Shown here in pieces: positions 1-10,513 of a DNA stretch of 64,000 nucleotides; within the stretch, counting starts at the first letter, position 1; each line of letters opens with the position of its first letter. Location of the stretch: assembly GCF_051958935.1 (NCBI RefSeq), contig NZ_JBQCFP010000129.1, forward strand, positions 4,343 through 68,342. The letters are read 5' to 3'. The stretch comes from Dokdonella_A sp051958935 (GTDB lineage: Bacteria; Pseudomonadota; Gammaproteobacteria; Xanthomonadales; Rhodanobacteraceae). Under the pieces are notes generated by a model. That model was not told the DNA's origin. It worked only from the letters and a program-made list of their open reading frames with translations, and ran no database searches. The position numbers and the translations under genes were made by a program.

Positions 1-521
1 GCGCCGGGCATCGGCTTCAAGGCGGGCGCGGACGGGGCAGGCGTCGCCGCCGGCGAACCGGAACGCATGAAGTTGACGAGGTCTTCCTTCGTCACGCGGC
101 CGTCGCGGCCGGTGCCGGCGACCTGCGACGGGTCGAGCTTGTTCTCGGTCGCGACGCGCTGGCCGGCCGGAGAGAGATCCGCCGACTTCGCCGGAGCGGA
201 CGCGGGAGCCGCGGCCGCCTTCGGCGCTTCCGCCTTCGCAGGTTCCGCGGCCTTCGCGGCCGGGGCCGCCGCAGCAGCGGCGGCGCCTTCCTCAAGGATC
301 GCGAGCACCTGCTGGCTGGTCACCGTCGCGCCCGTGTCGAACTTGATCTCCTTCAGCACGCCGTCCGCCGGCGCCGGGACTTCGAGCACGACCTTGTCGG
401 TCTCGAGGTCGACCAGGTTCTCGTCGCGCTTGACCGCGTCGCCGGGCTTCTTGTGCCAGGTCGCGATCGTCGCGTCGGAGACGGACTCGGGCAGGACGGG
501 AACTTTGACTTCGGTGGCCAT
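1..521 (-). CDS. sucB: dihydrolipoyllysine succinyltransferase E2 of 2-oxoglutarate dehydrogenase, N-terminal part (partial)
   Basis: This is the core E2 subunit of the 2-oxoglutarate dehydrogenase complex, which transfers the succinyl group to CoA in the TCA cycle. The visible part starts MATEVKVPVLPESVSD and has a lipoyl domain with the lipoylated lysine in the ETDKV motif at residue 43. An Ala/Pro/Lys-rich linker follows (about residues 80-115), then a peripheral subunit-binding domain with SPAGQRVATEN and GRDGRVTKEDL. The catalytic acyltransferase domain lies beyond the left edge. It is 55 bp downstream of sucA in the same direction, the usual sucAB arrangement. Confidence 0.95.
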   Translation of the reverse strand, partial: MATEVKVPVLPESVSDATIATWHKKPGDAVKRDENLVDLETDKVVLEVPAPADGVLKEIKFDTGATVTSQQVLAILEEGAAAAAAAPAAKAAEPAKAEAPKAAAAPASAPAKSADLSPAGQRVATENKLDPSQVAGTGRDGRVTKEDLVNFMRSGSPAATPAPSAPALKPMPG

Positions 522-576
522 GATGGGGTTGTCCTTGGAAAATTTTCTCTCGAGCCCTTCCCGCCGGGAGAGGGGT

Positions 577-3480
577 TTACTCCGCGATGGTATCGGTGCC
601 TGCGGGCGCGACGAGCGCCTGTTCCAGCAACGCAGCCTGCTCGGCGACGTGCGTGGACAAGTGCCCCGCGGCCGGTGCGGGCGAACGCGCGCGGCCTGCG
701 TACAGCAGGTTCTGCTTGGGTCCGACGACCTTGTTGAGGTGATGCTGGATCTGGTACCACGCGCCCTGGTTCATCGGCTCCTCCTGGCACCAGACCACGT
801 CCTGCGCGGCCGGGTATTTGGCGAGCTCCGCGGCGACTTCGGTGCGCGGGAACGGATAGAGCTGCTCGACGCGCACGATCGCGACGTCGTCGATCTTGCG
901 CTTGGCCGCGTCCTCGACGAGGTCGTAGTAGACCTTGCCCGAGCACAGCACGACGCGGCGCACCTTCGCGCCCTTCTTCGCGGTCGTGTCGCCGATCGCG
1001 AGCTGGAAGCCGCCGTTGGCGAGTTCGTCGAGCGAGGACACCGCGAGCTTGTGGCGCAGCAGCGACTTCGGCGTCATCACGATCAGCGGCTTGCGGCAGT
1101 CGCGCAGCATTTGCCGGCGCAGCAGGTGGAACATCTGCGCGGGCGTGGTCGGCACGCACACCTGCATGTTGTCGAGTGCGCACAGCTGCAGGTAGCGCTC
1201 GAGGCGCGCGGACGAATGCTCAGGGCCCTGGCCCTCGTAGCCGTGCGGCAGCAGCAGCACGAGTGCGGACAGGCGGTCCCATTTCGCTTCGCCGGACGAG
1301 ATGAACTGGTCGACGACGACCTGGGCGCCGTTGGCGAAGTCGCCGAACTGCGCTTCCCACAGCACGAGCGTGTTCGGCTGCGCGGTCGAGTAGCCGTACT
1401 CGTACGCCATCACCGCTTCCTCGCTGAGCAGCGAATCGATGATGGTGACGTCGGCGTCATCGCGCACGCGCGAGAGCGGCACGTACTCGCCACCGCTGCC
1501 CTGGTCGTGCAGTACCGCATGCCGATGGAAGAACGTGCCGCGCCCCGAATCCTGGCCGACCAGGCGCAGGTCGCAGCCGTCGGCGATCAGCGAGGCATAG
1601 GCGAGGTTCTCGGCGAAGCCCCAGTCCATCGGCTGCTCGCCCGCGGCCATCTTGAGGCGGTCGTCGTAGATCTTCGCGACGCGCGGCTGCAGGGTGAGTC
1701 CCTGCGGCAGGGTCAGGATCGTGCGGTTGAGCGCGGCGAGCGCGTCCTTGGCGACGCCGGTCTTGACCGCCTGCGAGAGCCTGGCGCCGACGTGCGGGCG
1801 CCAGTCGATCGCGAATTCGTCCTTGAACGCGGGATCGAGCTCGGCGATCGGCGTGCCGGCCTCGAGCTTGGCGCGGTACGCGTCGACGAGCTGCTGCGCA
1901 TCACCCTCGGCGATCACGCCCTCGGCGATCAGTTTCTGCGCGTACAGCTCGCGAGCGGTCTTGCGCGCGCGGATGAGCTGGTACATGAGCGGCTGCGTCG
2001 CGGCAGGCTCGTCCGCCTCGTTGTGGCCATGGCGGCGATAGCAGACGAGGTCGATGACGACGTCGCGCTTGAACTTCTGGCGGTAGTCGAACGCGAGGCG
2101 CGCGACGAACAACACGGCTTCCGGGTCGTCGCCGTTGACGTGGAACACCGGCGCATTGACCATCTTCGCGACGTCGGTGCAGTACAGCGTCGAGCGTGCG
2201 TCGTGCGGGTTGGACGTCGTGAAGCCGACCTGGTTGTTGACCACGACGTGGATCGAGCCGCCGACCGCGAAGCCGCGCGCCTGCGACATGTTGAGCAGCT
2301 CCATGTTGACGCCCTGGCCCGCGAAGGCGGCGTCGCCGTGGATGAGCACCGGCACGACGTGCTCGCGCGCCGTGTCGCGGCGATGCGTCTGGCGCGCGCG
2401 GACCGAGCCGCACACGACCGGATTGACGATCTCGAGGTGCGAGGGATTGAACGCGAGCGCGAGATGCACGGTGCGGCCCGGCGTCTTCACGTCCGCGCTG
2501 AAGCCCATGTGGTACTTCACGTCGCCGGAATGGGCCGGGTCGTCCGGATGGTCGAACTTGCCGTCGAACTCGGCGAAGAGCTTCTGCGGCGACTTGCCGA
2601 GCACGTTGACGAGCACGTTGAGGCGGCCGCGATGGGCCATGCCGATGACCATGTCCTTCATGCCGTCGGCGCCGCCGCGGCGGATCAGCTCGTCGAGCAG
2701 CGGGATCAGGCTGTCGCCGCCTTCGAGCGAAAAGCGCTTCTGGCCGACGTACTTGGTGTGCAGGTAGCGCTCGAGGCCGTCGGCCTGGACGAGCTTTTCG
2801 AGCACGCGCTTCTTGTCGTCGGCACCGAGGCCGTAGTCGCCCGCCGCGCGTTCGAGCTGCTCGTGCACCCACTGGCGCTGCTCGACGTCGGAGATGTGCA
2901 TGAACTCGGCGCCGATGCTGCCGGCGTAGGTCGCCTTGAGGCGCGCGACGAGGTCGCGCAGCGTGAGGCGCTGCGGGCCGGCGAGCGAGCCGGTACTGAA
3001 TTCGCTGTCGAGATCGCCGGCGCCGAGGCCGTGGAAGCCCGGTTCCAGATCCGGGGCGGACGGGCGCGGCAGCAGGCCGATCGCCTCGAGGTCGGAGCCC
3101 GGGAACGCATGTTCCATGTCGAGCGGATCGCGCCGCGCGGCGCGATGGCCACGCGAACGATAGGCGGTGACGAGCTTGAGCACGCCCGCCTGCTTCTGCG
3201 ACGGCGCGTCACCGGCGGCGACGGCGGCCAGCGGTGCGGCCGCGCGCGGGCCGAGCTTCTGCGCCGCTTCGATGCGAGCGATCGCGGCGGAGTGAGGCAC
3301 GTCGCCGGCTTCGCGGCCCTTGAGCGACGCGAAATACGTCTGCCAGCCCGTGCCGACACTGGAAGGATCGGCCAGCCATGACTCGTAGAGGTCGTCGACG
3401 AATGCGGCATTGCCGCCGGAAATCGGCGAAGTCGCCTGGAATTGCTGGAGTAGGCTGGGCTGGGAAGGATTTGCGCTCAC
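577..3480 (-). CDS. sucA: 2-oxoglutarate dehydrogenase E1 component
   Basis: Thiamine-diphosphate-dependent E1 of the 2-oxoglutarate dehydrogenase complex, which decarboxylates 2-oxoglutarate and reductively succinylates E2. It has 967 residues, close to the usual 930-950. Motifs seen are the N-terminal LYESWLADPSSV segment, GMAHRGRLNVL near residue 280, FNPSHLEIVNPV near 347, GDAAFAGQG and YRRHGHNEADEP. I chose the GTG at 3480 (VSANPSQP) because no in-frame ATG lies close by and homology begins there. The frame stays open upstream into the neighbouring GNAT gene, but that stretch is only a shadow. sucB follows after 55 bp. Confidence 0.95.
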   Translation of the reverse strand: MSANPSQPSLLQQFQATSPISGGNAAFVDDLYESWLADPSSVGTGWQTYFASLKGREAGDVPHSAAIARIEAAQKLGPRAAAPLAAVAAGDAPSQKQAGVLKLVTAYRSRGHRAARRDPLDMEHAFPGSDLEAIGLLPRPSAPDLEPGFHGLGAGDLDSEFSTGSLAGPQRLTLRDLVARLKATYAGSIGAEFMHISDVEQRQWVHEQLERAAGDYGLGADDKKRVLEKLVQADGLERYLHTKYVGQKRFSLEGGDSLIPLLDELIRRGGADGMKDMVIGMAHRGRLNVLVNVLGKSPQKLFAEFDGKFDHPDDPAHSGDVKYHMGFSADVKTPGRTVHLALAFNPSHLEIVNPVVCGSVRARQTHRRDTAREHVVPVLIHGDAAFAGQGVNMELLNMSQARGFAVGGSIHVVVNNQVGFTTSNPHDARSTLYCTDVAKMVNAPVFHVNGDDPEAVLFVARLAFDYRQKFKRDVVIDLVCYRRHGHNEADEPAATQPLMYQLIRARKTARELYAQKLIAEGVIAEGDAQQLVDAYRAKLEAGTPIAELDPAFKDEFAIDWRPHVGARLSQAVKTGVAKDALAALNRTILTLPQGLTLQPRVAKIYDDRLKMAAGEQPMDWGFAENLAYASLIADGCDLRLVGQDSGRGTFFHRHAVLHDQGSGGEYVPLSRVRDDADVTIIDSLLSEEAVMAYEYGYSTAQPNTLVLWEAQFGDFANGAQVVVDQFISSGEAKWDRLSALVLLLPHGYEGQGPEHSSARLERYLQLCALDNMQVCVPTTPAQMFHLLRRQMLRDCRKPLIVMTPKSLLRHKLAVSSLDELANGGFQLAIGDTTAKKGAKVRRVVLCSGKVYYDLVEDAAKRKIDDVAIVRVEQLYPFPRTEVAAELAKYPAAQDVVWCQEEPMNQGAWYQIQHHLNKVVGPKQNLLYAGRARSPAPAAGHLSTHVAEQAALLEQALVAPAGTDTIAE

Positions 3481-3571
3481 GCTGCCACCATGCAGACGAA
3501 AAAGCGCGCGGTTGCGCGCCTCGGGGTGTGCTCGCCGCGGCCGTTGCTCGGCCGGCCGGCACAACGTCGGA

Positions 3572-3600
3572 AGTATAGCCCGTTCAGGCGGGTTTGTTGC
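3572..3600 (-). promoter_or_regulatory. candidate sucA promoter
   Basis: A TATACT -10-like hexamer (complement of 3572-3577) lies about 95 bp upstream of the sucA GTG, in the 152-bp gap after the GNAT gene. The matching -35 (GCAACA, 17-bp spacer) is poor. The gap is large compared with the overlapping genes upstream, so a separate promoter for sucAB is reasonable. Confidence 0.35.
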
Positions 3601-3632
3601 AGATGCACACGTGCCCAAGTGGGGCTTTGCGT

Positions 3633-4601
3633 TCAGATCGCAAGCACGCGCAAGTCCTCGCTCGGCACCGAGCGCTCCCAGATCTGGTCGAACAGCGCGA
3701 CGAGCTGCGCGTGCCGTCCCGGTGCATAGGTCGAGCCTTCGCCTTCGAGCCGGTTGCCGAGCGGCCGGAACAGGTAACCGCGGCGGTCGTTCAGCAGGAA
3801 GGCGGCCGGATACTGCAGGTCCTGCTCCTCCACCGGCGTGCGGATTGCGATCGCGCTCGGCAGGCGCTGCGCCAGCGCGACCAGCCGATGGCCATCGGCG
3901 ATCGCCTTGCGCGGATCCTGCACGAGGATGCGGATCTGCGCATGGCGTCCCGACAGCGCGACCCGCTTGATCGCATCGAGCGATGCGGCGACGTCGAACA
4001 GCGCGGCGTCGAGGTCGCGCGTGTAGATCGCGAGCTCGTACTTCGCGTCGGCGAGGAGTTCGCCGACCGCCGCGAGCGCCTGTTCGCGGTCCTCGACCAC
4101 GAGCGTGCGTGCCGCCGGAACCGGCGGCAGCGGCGGTGGCTCGCGCGCCGCGTTCGGCGCGAGATCCAGTCGCATCGTCTGGTGCGGGATGCCGCACTCG
4201 ACGAACGGCTCGCCCTCGCTGCGGAAGCCGAGCGCGGCGTAGAACGGGATCGCATGTGCCTGGCTGTGCAGTTCGACCGCGGGGTAGCCGAGCGCGCGCG
4301 CCTGTTCGAGCAGGACGCGCATGATCGCCTGGCCGACGCCGCGCCCGCGCCACCCGACGAGCACCGCGACGCGGCCGATCGCCTGCGTGGGCGCGAGGCG
4401 CCCGGTGCCGATCGCGCGACCATCCGCGTCGCGCGCGAGTACGTGGCGCGACTTCGGATCCAGCTCGTCGATCTCGTCCTCGCGCGGCACCGCCTGTTCG
4501 ACTACGAACACCTGTTCGCGCACGCTGCGAAGGTCCTCGAAGTCGGCGTCCCAGGATGCGGGCTCCACGCGGAAGTCGTCGCGGATCGTCGGGGTGTTCA
4601 T
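3633..4601 (-). CDS. GNAT N-acetyltransferase with extra C-terminal domain
   Basis: This 322-residue protein has an ElaA-like GNAT domain at about residues 10-155 (LRSVREQVFVVEQAVP, then IGRVAVLVGWRGRGVGQAIM as the acetyl-CoA loop, then IPFYAALGF). It has a second domain of roughly 150 residues containing YELAIYTRDLDAALFD and YLFRPLGNRLEGEG. I cannot name the second domain with certainty; it looks like a PLD-fold relative without HKD motifs. The start ATG overlaps the stop of the upstream oxygenase gene by 4 nt (ATGA), so the two are translationally coupled. The acetylation substrate is unknown. Confidence 0.85.
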   Translation of the reverse strand: MNTPTIRDDFRVEPASWDADFEDLRSVREQVFVVEQAVPREDEIDELDPKSRHVLARDADGRAIGTGRLAPTQAIGRVAVLVGWRGRGVGQAIMRVLLEQARALGYPAVELHSQAHAIPFYAALGFRSEGEPFVECGIPHQTMRLDLAPNAAREPPPLPPVPAARTLVVEDREQALAAVGELLADAKYELAIYTRDLDAALFDVAASLDAIKRVALSGRHAQIRILVQDPRKAIADGHRLVALAQRLPSAIAIRTPVEEQDLQYPAAFLLNDRRGYLFRPLGNRLEGEGSTYAPGRHAQLVALFDQIWERSVPSEDLRVLAI

Positions 4602-5944
4602 GGGCGGCCTCCACCGCGTCGCTCGCGCGCGAGTGCGAAATGGCCGGCGTCGACGAGGGTGCGCAGCAGCGCGCGGTCGCGCGCGTCGGTCACGTCGGCC
4701 AGTGACGGCGAGCGGTCGCCGCCGAGCGCGCGGGCGAGCGCGAGCGAACACGGGTAGGCCTCGCCGGCGACGAACAGGTGCGCGCGGCGGCCTTCGCGCA
4801 TCCACGCGCAACGCGACCACGGGTTGCGCTGCACGCGCGCGCCCTCGGCGATCGCGCGCGCGAACGCCGCATCGCCGAGCCGCCGTGGCGGTGGCGCAGC
4901 GAGCTGCGCGGCACGATAGCGCGTGATGAACTTGCCGAACCACGTACGAAGCGACGACGCGCCAACGCTGCCCGAACAGCCGCCAGTCTCTCGATCGGGC
5001 CCTGGCGTCGCGTCCTTCGATGCGGAAATGCGCTTGCGCTCCGGCTCCGCCGCCGGGCCGGGAACGACGCCTTGGTCGATCCGCAACCATGGCATCGCCC
5101 GCGCCACGCGCGCGATCGCCGCATCGTCGATCTCGCCGTCGCCGTTCGCCGGCGCGAGATCGGCGTCGGCGTAGCGTGCTTCTTCGGGCAGGGTCTCGAT
5201 CAGGTGGTCGACGAAGTCGCCGATGAGGTCGGCCTGCGAGGGCGCGCGCATGCCGATCGAGTAGGTCATGCAGGCGCCGAGCGCGACGCCGTGGTGCGGC
5301 ATGCCGGGCGGCAGGTAGAGCATGTCGCCGGGTTCGAGCACCCACTCGTGGGTCGGCGCGAATTCGGCGAGCAGCTTGAGTTCGACGTCATCGCGGAACG
5401 CGCTCGGCGCGGCCGGGTCCGTGCTGATCTCCCAGCGGCGGCGGCCAAGCCCCTGCAGCAGGAACACGTCGTACTGGTCGACGTGCGCGCCTACCGAGCC
5501 GCCGTCCTCGGCGTAGCTGATCATCACGTCGTCGATGCGCCAGCGGGGCAGGAATGCGAAGGCGTCGAGCAGGGCCGCGACGTCGGCGTCCCACTTGTCG
5601 ACGTCCTGCACGAGCAGGGTCCAGTGCGTCTTCGGCAGCATGGCGAAATCGGTTTCGGCGAACGGACCCGTGCGCAATTCCCAGCGGCTGCGGGCTGCCG
5701 CGTCGGCGCTGCCGGCCCGGGTCGCCCGTCTGTTTTCGGCCCTCGCCGGTGTCTCGACGACGATGCGCGAGAGCGCGAGCTCTTCGCAGGCGAGGCCCGC
5801 GAGATCATCAGGCGCGACCGGGCTGGTGAAACCGGGGAACGCGCCCCGCACGAGCAGCGGCCGCTTCTGCCAGTAGTCGCGCAGGAACGTCGCCGGCGAC
5901 ATGCCGAGCGGCTGGTTCGAGCGGGCCTGGACTTCGATCTTCAT
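4598..5944 (-). CDS. JmjC-domain ribosomal oxygenase (RoxA/YcfD-like, 50S L16 arginine hydroxylase)
   Basis: Fe(II)/2-oxoglutarate-dependent protein hydroxylase of the cupin_8 family. E. coli YcfD hydroxylates ribosomal protein L16. The metal-binding motif is HVDQYDVFLLQ (HxD), with a distal histidine in LPPGMPHHGVALG. The C-terminal half has the dimerisation and winged-helix regions (RTWFGKFITRYR onward). At 448 residues it is about 75 longer than YcfD. The excess is in two low-complexity insertions, one after VVETP and one between the cupin and the dimerisation helix (GPAAEPERKRISASKD...). Start ATG at 5944. It overlaps the next gene by 4 nt and lies 107 bp after purB. Confidence 0.88.
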   Translation of the reverse strand: MKIEVQARSNQPLGMSPATFLRDYWQKRPLLVRGAFPGFTSPVAPDDLAGLACEELALSRIVVETPARAENRRATRAGSADAAARSRWELRTGPFAETDFAMLPKTHWTLLVQDVDKWDADVAALLDAFAFLPRWRIDDVMISYAEDGGSVGAHVDQYDVFLLQGLGRRRWEISTDPAAPSAFRDDVELKLLAEFAPTHEWVLEPGDMLYLPPGMPHHGVALGACMTYSIGMRAPSQADLIGDFVDHLIETLPEEARYADADLAPANGDGEIDDAAIARVARAMPWLRIDQGVVPGPAAEPERKRISASKDATPGPDRETGGCSGSVGASSLRTWFGKFITRYRAAQLAAPPPRRLGDAAFARAIAEGARVQRNPWSRCAWMREGRRAHLFVAGEAYPCSLALARALGGDRSPSLADVTDARDRALLRTLVDAGHFALARERRGGGRP

Positions 5945-6051
5945 CGTGCCGCTCCGCCGTTGAGGGCGACCCGCGCGCGGCCGGCGCGCACACACCGGGG
6001 CATCGCGTCGGCGCGCGCGGACGAAGCGATGGAGCGCGCACCGAACATCGA

Positions 6052-7416
6052 TCAGATCCCGCGTGCGAGCTCGGGCGCCAGCCCGACGTAGCCGGAGGGC
6101 ACGAGCGCGAGCAGGCGCTGCTTCGCATCGGCAGGCAGGTCCAGTCGCGCGACGAAGTCGCGCAGCGCATCGCGCGTGATGCCCTGGCCGCGCGTGAGTG
6201 CCTTGAGCTGCTCGTACGGCTCGGGCAGGCCGTGGCGGCGCATCACGGTCTGCACCGCCTCGGCGAGGACTTCCCAGCTCGCGTCGAGGTCGGCGGCTAG
6301 CCGTTCCGGCGCCGCATTGAGCTTGCCGAGGCCGCGCTGCAGCGCGTCGAGGGCGATCAGCGTGTGACCGAACGCGGTGCCGAGCGCGCGCAACACGGTG
6401 GAGTCGGTGAGATCGCGCTGCCAGCGGCTGATTGGCAGCTTCGCGCTGAAATGCTCGAACAGCGCGTTCGCGAGGCCGAAGTTGCCTTCCGCGTTCTCGA
6501 AGTCGATCGGGTTGACTTTGTGCGGCATCGTCGACGAGCCGACTTCGCCGGCCTTGAGCTGCTGGCGGAAGTAGCCGAGCGAGATGTAGCCCCAGGCGTC
6601 CCGCGCGAAATCGATCAGTACCGTGTTCGCGCGGCGCACCGCGTCGCCGATCTCGGCCACGCAGTCGTGCGGTTCGATCTGCGTGGTGTGGGGATTGAAC
6701 ACGAGGCCGAGCGATTCGACGAAGCGGCGCGCGAACGCCGGCCAGTCGACTTCGGGGTAGGCGACCACGTGCGCGTTGTAGTTGCCGACCGCGCCGTTGA
6801 TCTTGCCGGTCAGTTCCACCGCGGCGATCTGCCGGCGCTGACGCTCGAGGCGTGCGAGCACGTTGGCGATTTCCTTGCCGAGCGTGGTCGGCGACGCGGT
6901 CTGGCCGTGGGTGCGCGACAGCATCGGCAGCGCGGCGTGTTCGTGCGCGAGCGCGCGCAGCTTCGCGGCGGTCGCGTCGAACGCGGGCAGCAGCACGCCG
7001 TCGCGCGCATCGCGCAGCATCAGCGCATAGGCGAGGTTGTTGATGTCCTCGCTGGTGCAGGCGAAGTGGATGAACTCCTTCACCGCGGCGAGTTCGGCGT
7101 GGCCGGCGACCTTCTCCTTGATGAAGTATTCGACCGCCTTGACGTCGTGGTTGGTGGTGCGCTCGATCTCCTTGATGCGATCGCCGTCGGTTTCCGAGAA
7201 CGCATCGCCGATCGCGAGCAGCGCCGCGCGCGCGGCGGTCGACAGCGCCGGCACTTCGCCGATCTTCGGCTCGTCGGCGAGCGCGAGCAGCCAGCGCAGC
7301 TCGACCAGCACGCGCCGGTGCATGAGGCCGAACTCGCTGAAGATCGGCCGCAGCGCGACGGTCTTGCCGGCATAGCGTCCGTCCAGCGGCGACAGGGCGG
7401 TCAGGGTCGGGCTCAT
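6052..7416 (-). CDS. purB: adenylosuccinate lyase
   Basis: Catalyses two fumarate-releasing steps of purine synthesis: SAICAR to AICAR, and adenylosuccinate to AMP. It has 454 residues, the usual size for the gammaproteobacterial type. It contains the fumarase/aspartase superfamily signature GSSTMPHKVNPIDFEN, the catalytic-histidine region SRTHGQTASPTT, and an N-terminal TALSPLDGRYAGK typical of this clade. The start ATG overlaps the upstream corC-like gene by 4 nt (ATGA), so they share a transcript. Confidence 0.97.
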   Translation of the reverse strand: MSPTLTALSPLDGRYAGKTVALRPIFSEFGLMHRRVLVELRWLLALADEPKIGEVPALSTAARAALLAIGDAFSETDGDRIKEIERTTNHDVKAVEYFIKEKVAGHAELAAVKEFIHFACTSEDINNLAYALMLRDARDGVLLPAFDATAAKLRALAHEHAALPMLSRTHGQTASPTTLGKEIANVLARLERQRRQIAAVELTGKINGAVGNYNAHVVAYPEVDWPAFARRFVESLGLVFNPHTTQIEPHDCVAEIGDAVRRANTVLIDFARDAWGYISLGYFRQQLKAGEVGSSTMPHKVNPIDFENAEGNFGLANALFEHFSAKLPISRWQRDLTDSTVLRALGTAFGHTLIALDALQRGLGKLNAAPERLAADLDASWEVLAEAVQTVMRRHGLPEPYEQLKALTRGQGITRDALRDFVARLDLPADAKQRLLALVPSGYVGLAPELARGI

Positions 7417-8744
7417 TGCGTTTCCTTGCGGTCGTTCGTGTCGGCAAGCCGGGGCTTGACGAGGATGGTCTTGGCGCGGGCGCCCTGCATCGTGCGCACG
7501 GTGAGCTCGAAGCCGTCGAAGGCGAGCGTCTCGCCCTCGTGCGGCAGGCGTTCGAGGCGATGGATGATAAGGCCGCCGACCGAATTGACGTCGGCGGGGG
7601 CGTCGATGTCGCGTTCCAGCAGGCGCTCGAGCCGATAGATCGGCGTGCCGCCGGAAATCGTGAATTCGGTGCCTTTCGGCCGCGGCGCGAGGCTGCCGCC
7701 GCTGCGCGCGTGCTCGTCCTCGATGTCGCCGACGAGCACTTCGAGGATGTCCTCGAGGGTGAAGAAGCCGGCGACCCGGCCCGATTCCTCGACGCCGAGC
7801 GCGAGGTGCGTGTCGCCGGTGCGGAAGCGCTTGAGCACGTCGAGAACGGGCGCATGCAGCGGCAGCAGGATCGGTGGCCGCAGCAGGCCGACGAGGTCGG
7901 TGGCGTCGCCGTGCTCGGCCATCGCGCGCAAGAGGTCCTTCATGTGCAGCACGCCGCGCACGCGGTCGCCGTCGGCCTCGAACCAGGGATAGCGGCTGTA
8001 GCGGCTGCGGCGGAATTCGGCCAGTACCGCGTCGCGATCCATGCCGTCGCGGAAGGATGCGAGTTGGTCGCGCGTGCGCAGCACGTCGCCGACGACGAGC
8101 TCGGGCAGGTCCAGCGCGTTCTGCATCATCGAGTACTCCTCGCCGGCCCGGCTCGCATGCTTGGCGTGCACGATGAGGCGCAGTTCCTCGCGCGAGTAGT
8201 GGTGTTCGTCGTCGCCGTGGCCGGCGGCGCCGAGGCCGAACAGGGCGAGCATGCCGTTCGCGCTGGCGTTGAGCAGGCGGATCGCCGGGTACATGAGCCA
8301 GTAGAACGCGTACAGCGGCGCCGCGGTGAACAGCGAGTAGCGTTCCGGGCGACGGATCGCCATCGACTTCGGCGCGAGTTCGCCGAGCACGATGTGGAGG
8401 TAGGAGATCAGCGTGAACGCGATCACCAGGGCGACGACCTGAGTCGTCTCGGGGCCGATCCCGAGGCGCGCGAACAGCGGTTCGAGCAGGCGCGCGAACG
8501 CCGGCTCGCCGATCCAGCCGAGGCCGAGCGAGGCGAGCGTGATGCCGAGCTGGCAGGCGGACAGATAGGCGTCCAGATGGCCGTGCACGTCGGCGAGCAG
8601 GCGGCCGCGCCAGCCATGGCTGTCGGCGAGGGTCGCGGCCTGGGTCTGGCGCAGCTTGACGAGGGCGAACTCGGCGGCGACGAAGAAGCCGTTGAGCAGC
8701 ACCAGCAGCAGCGCCGCGCCGACGTAGAGCAGGTTCTGCAGCAT
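7413..8744 (-). CDS. CNNM/CorC (HlyC-family) transporter with DUF21 and CBS domains
   Basis: Inner-membrane protein of the CNNM/CorC family, linked to Mg2+/Co2+ efflux. It has 443 residues. The N-terminal DUF21 domain (about residues 1-190) has hydrophobic segments beginning YVGAALLLVLLNGFFVAAEFALVK. Two CBS motifs follow (about 210-330), then a C-terminal CorC_HlyC domain with PADVNSVGGLI and AFDGFELTV. I start it at the ATG at 8744 rather than the one 36 bp upstream, because the latter adds an unrelated 12-residue leader lying over the promoter. First gene of the purB-roxA-GNAT operon. Confidence 0.9.
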   Translation of the reverse strand: MLQNLLYVGAALLLVLLNGFFVAAEFALVKLRQTQAATLADSHGWRGRLLADVHGHLDAYLSACQLGITLASLGLGWIGEPAFARLLEPLFARLGIGPETTQVVALVIAFTLISYLHIVLGELAPKSMAIRRPERYSLFTAAPLYAFYWLMYPAIRLLNASANGMLALFGLGAAGHGDDEHHYSREELRLIVHAKHASRAGEEYSMMQNALDLPELVVGDVLRTRDQLASFRDGMDRDAVLAEFRRSRYSRYPWFEADGDRVRGVLHMKDLLRAMAEHGDATDLVGLLRPPILLPLHAPVLDVLKRFRTGDTHLALGVEESGRVAGFFTLEDILEVLVGDIEDEHARSGGSLAPRPKGTEFTISGGTPIYRLERLLERDIDAPADVNSVGGLIIHRLERLPHEGETLAFDGFELTVRTMQGARAKTILVKPRLADTNDRKETQ

Positions 8745-8770
8745 GTGCCGGTCGGGGGGAACGGCCCACG

Positions 8771-8776
8771 ATTGTA
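8771..8776 (-). promoter_or_regulatory. candidate -10 of the corC-like/purB operon
   Basis: The complement of 8771-8776 reads TACAAT, 27 bp upstream of the chosen ATG. No good -35 is visible 17 bp further up. The site is divergent from the fumC promoter, with about 75 bp between the two -10 boxes. Confidence 0.4.
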
Positions 8777-8850
8777 GCATCCGGGCGCGCGGCGGCCGAT
8801 CCGACCATCGTCGCCGTGACGGCCGTCCGGCGGGGGCGGCGGCGACCGGC

Positions 8851-8856
8851 TATAAT
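8851..8856 (+). promoter_or_regulatory. candidate -10 of fumC
   Basis: A perfect TATAAT lies 31 bp upstream of the fumC ATG, in otherwise very GC-rich DNA. The -35 region is not recognisable, so an activator or extended contacts may be needed. Confidence 0.5.
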
Positions 8857-8887
8857 CGGGAATTCCATTTCCGCAGCAGAATCCTCG

Positions 8888-10282
<1,395 letters not shown>

Positions 10283-10513
10283 AAGGACAAGAAAGGTAAA
10301 GGTGGGGTGCGGCCGTGGCGAACGGCACATGCCGTTGCGACGAACCGCTCAGCAGACTGCGTCGTTTGACGGGAAGCACTGGCCGCGAAGGACTGCGTCG
10401 TGGCGATCGGCTGCAGGGGTGTACCGGCTTCGCCATGGCGTGGACGCGGACATCCGAGTCGAGCCAGGGCCCCTCCGGATTTCCCAAGACGAGTACCGAT
10501 TGGAGTTTTTGAC

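Noticed and set aside
67..3381. 1104-codon open frame on the plus strand
   Set aside because: It lies antisense to sucA and sucB, is composed of low-complexity Arg/Ala/Val/Glu, and has no recognisable domain. In 70% GC DNA the frame opposite codon position 3 stays open by chance.
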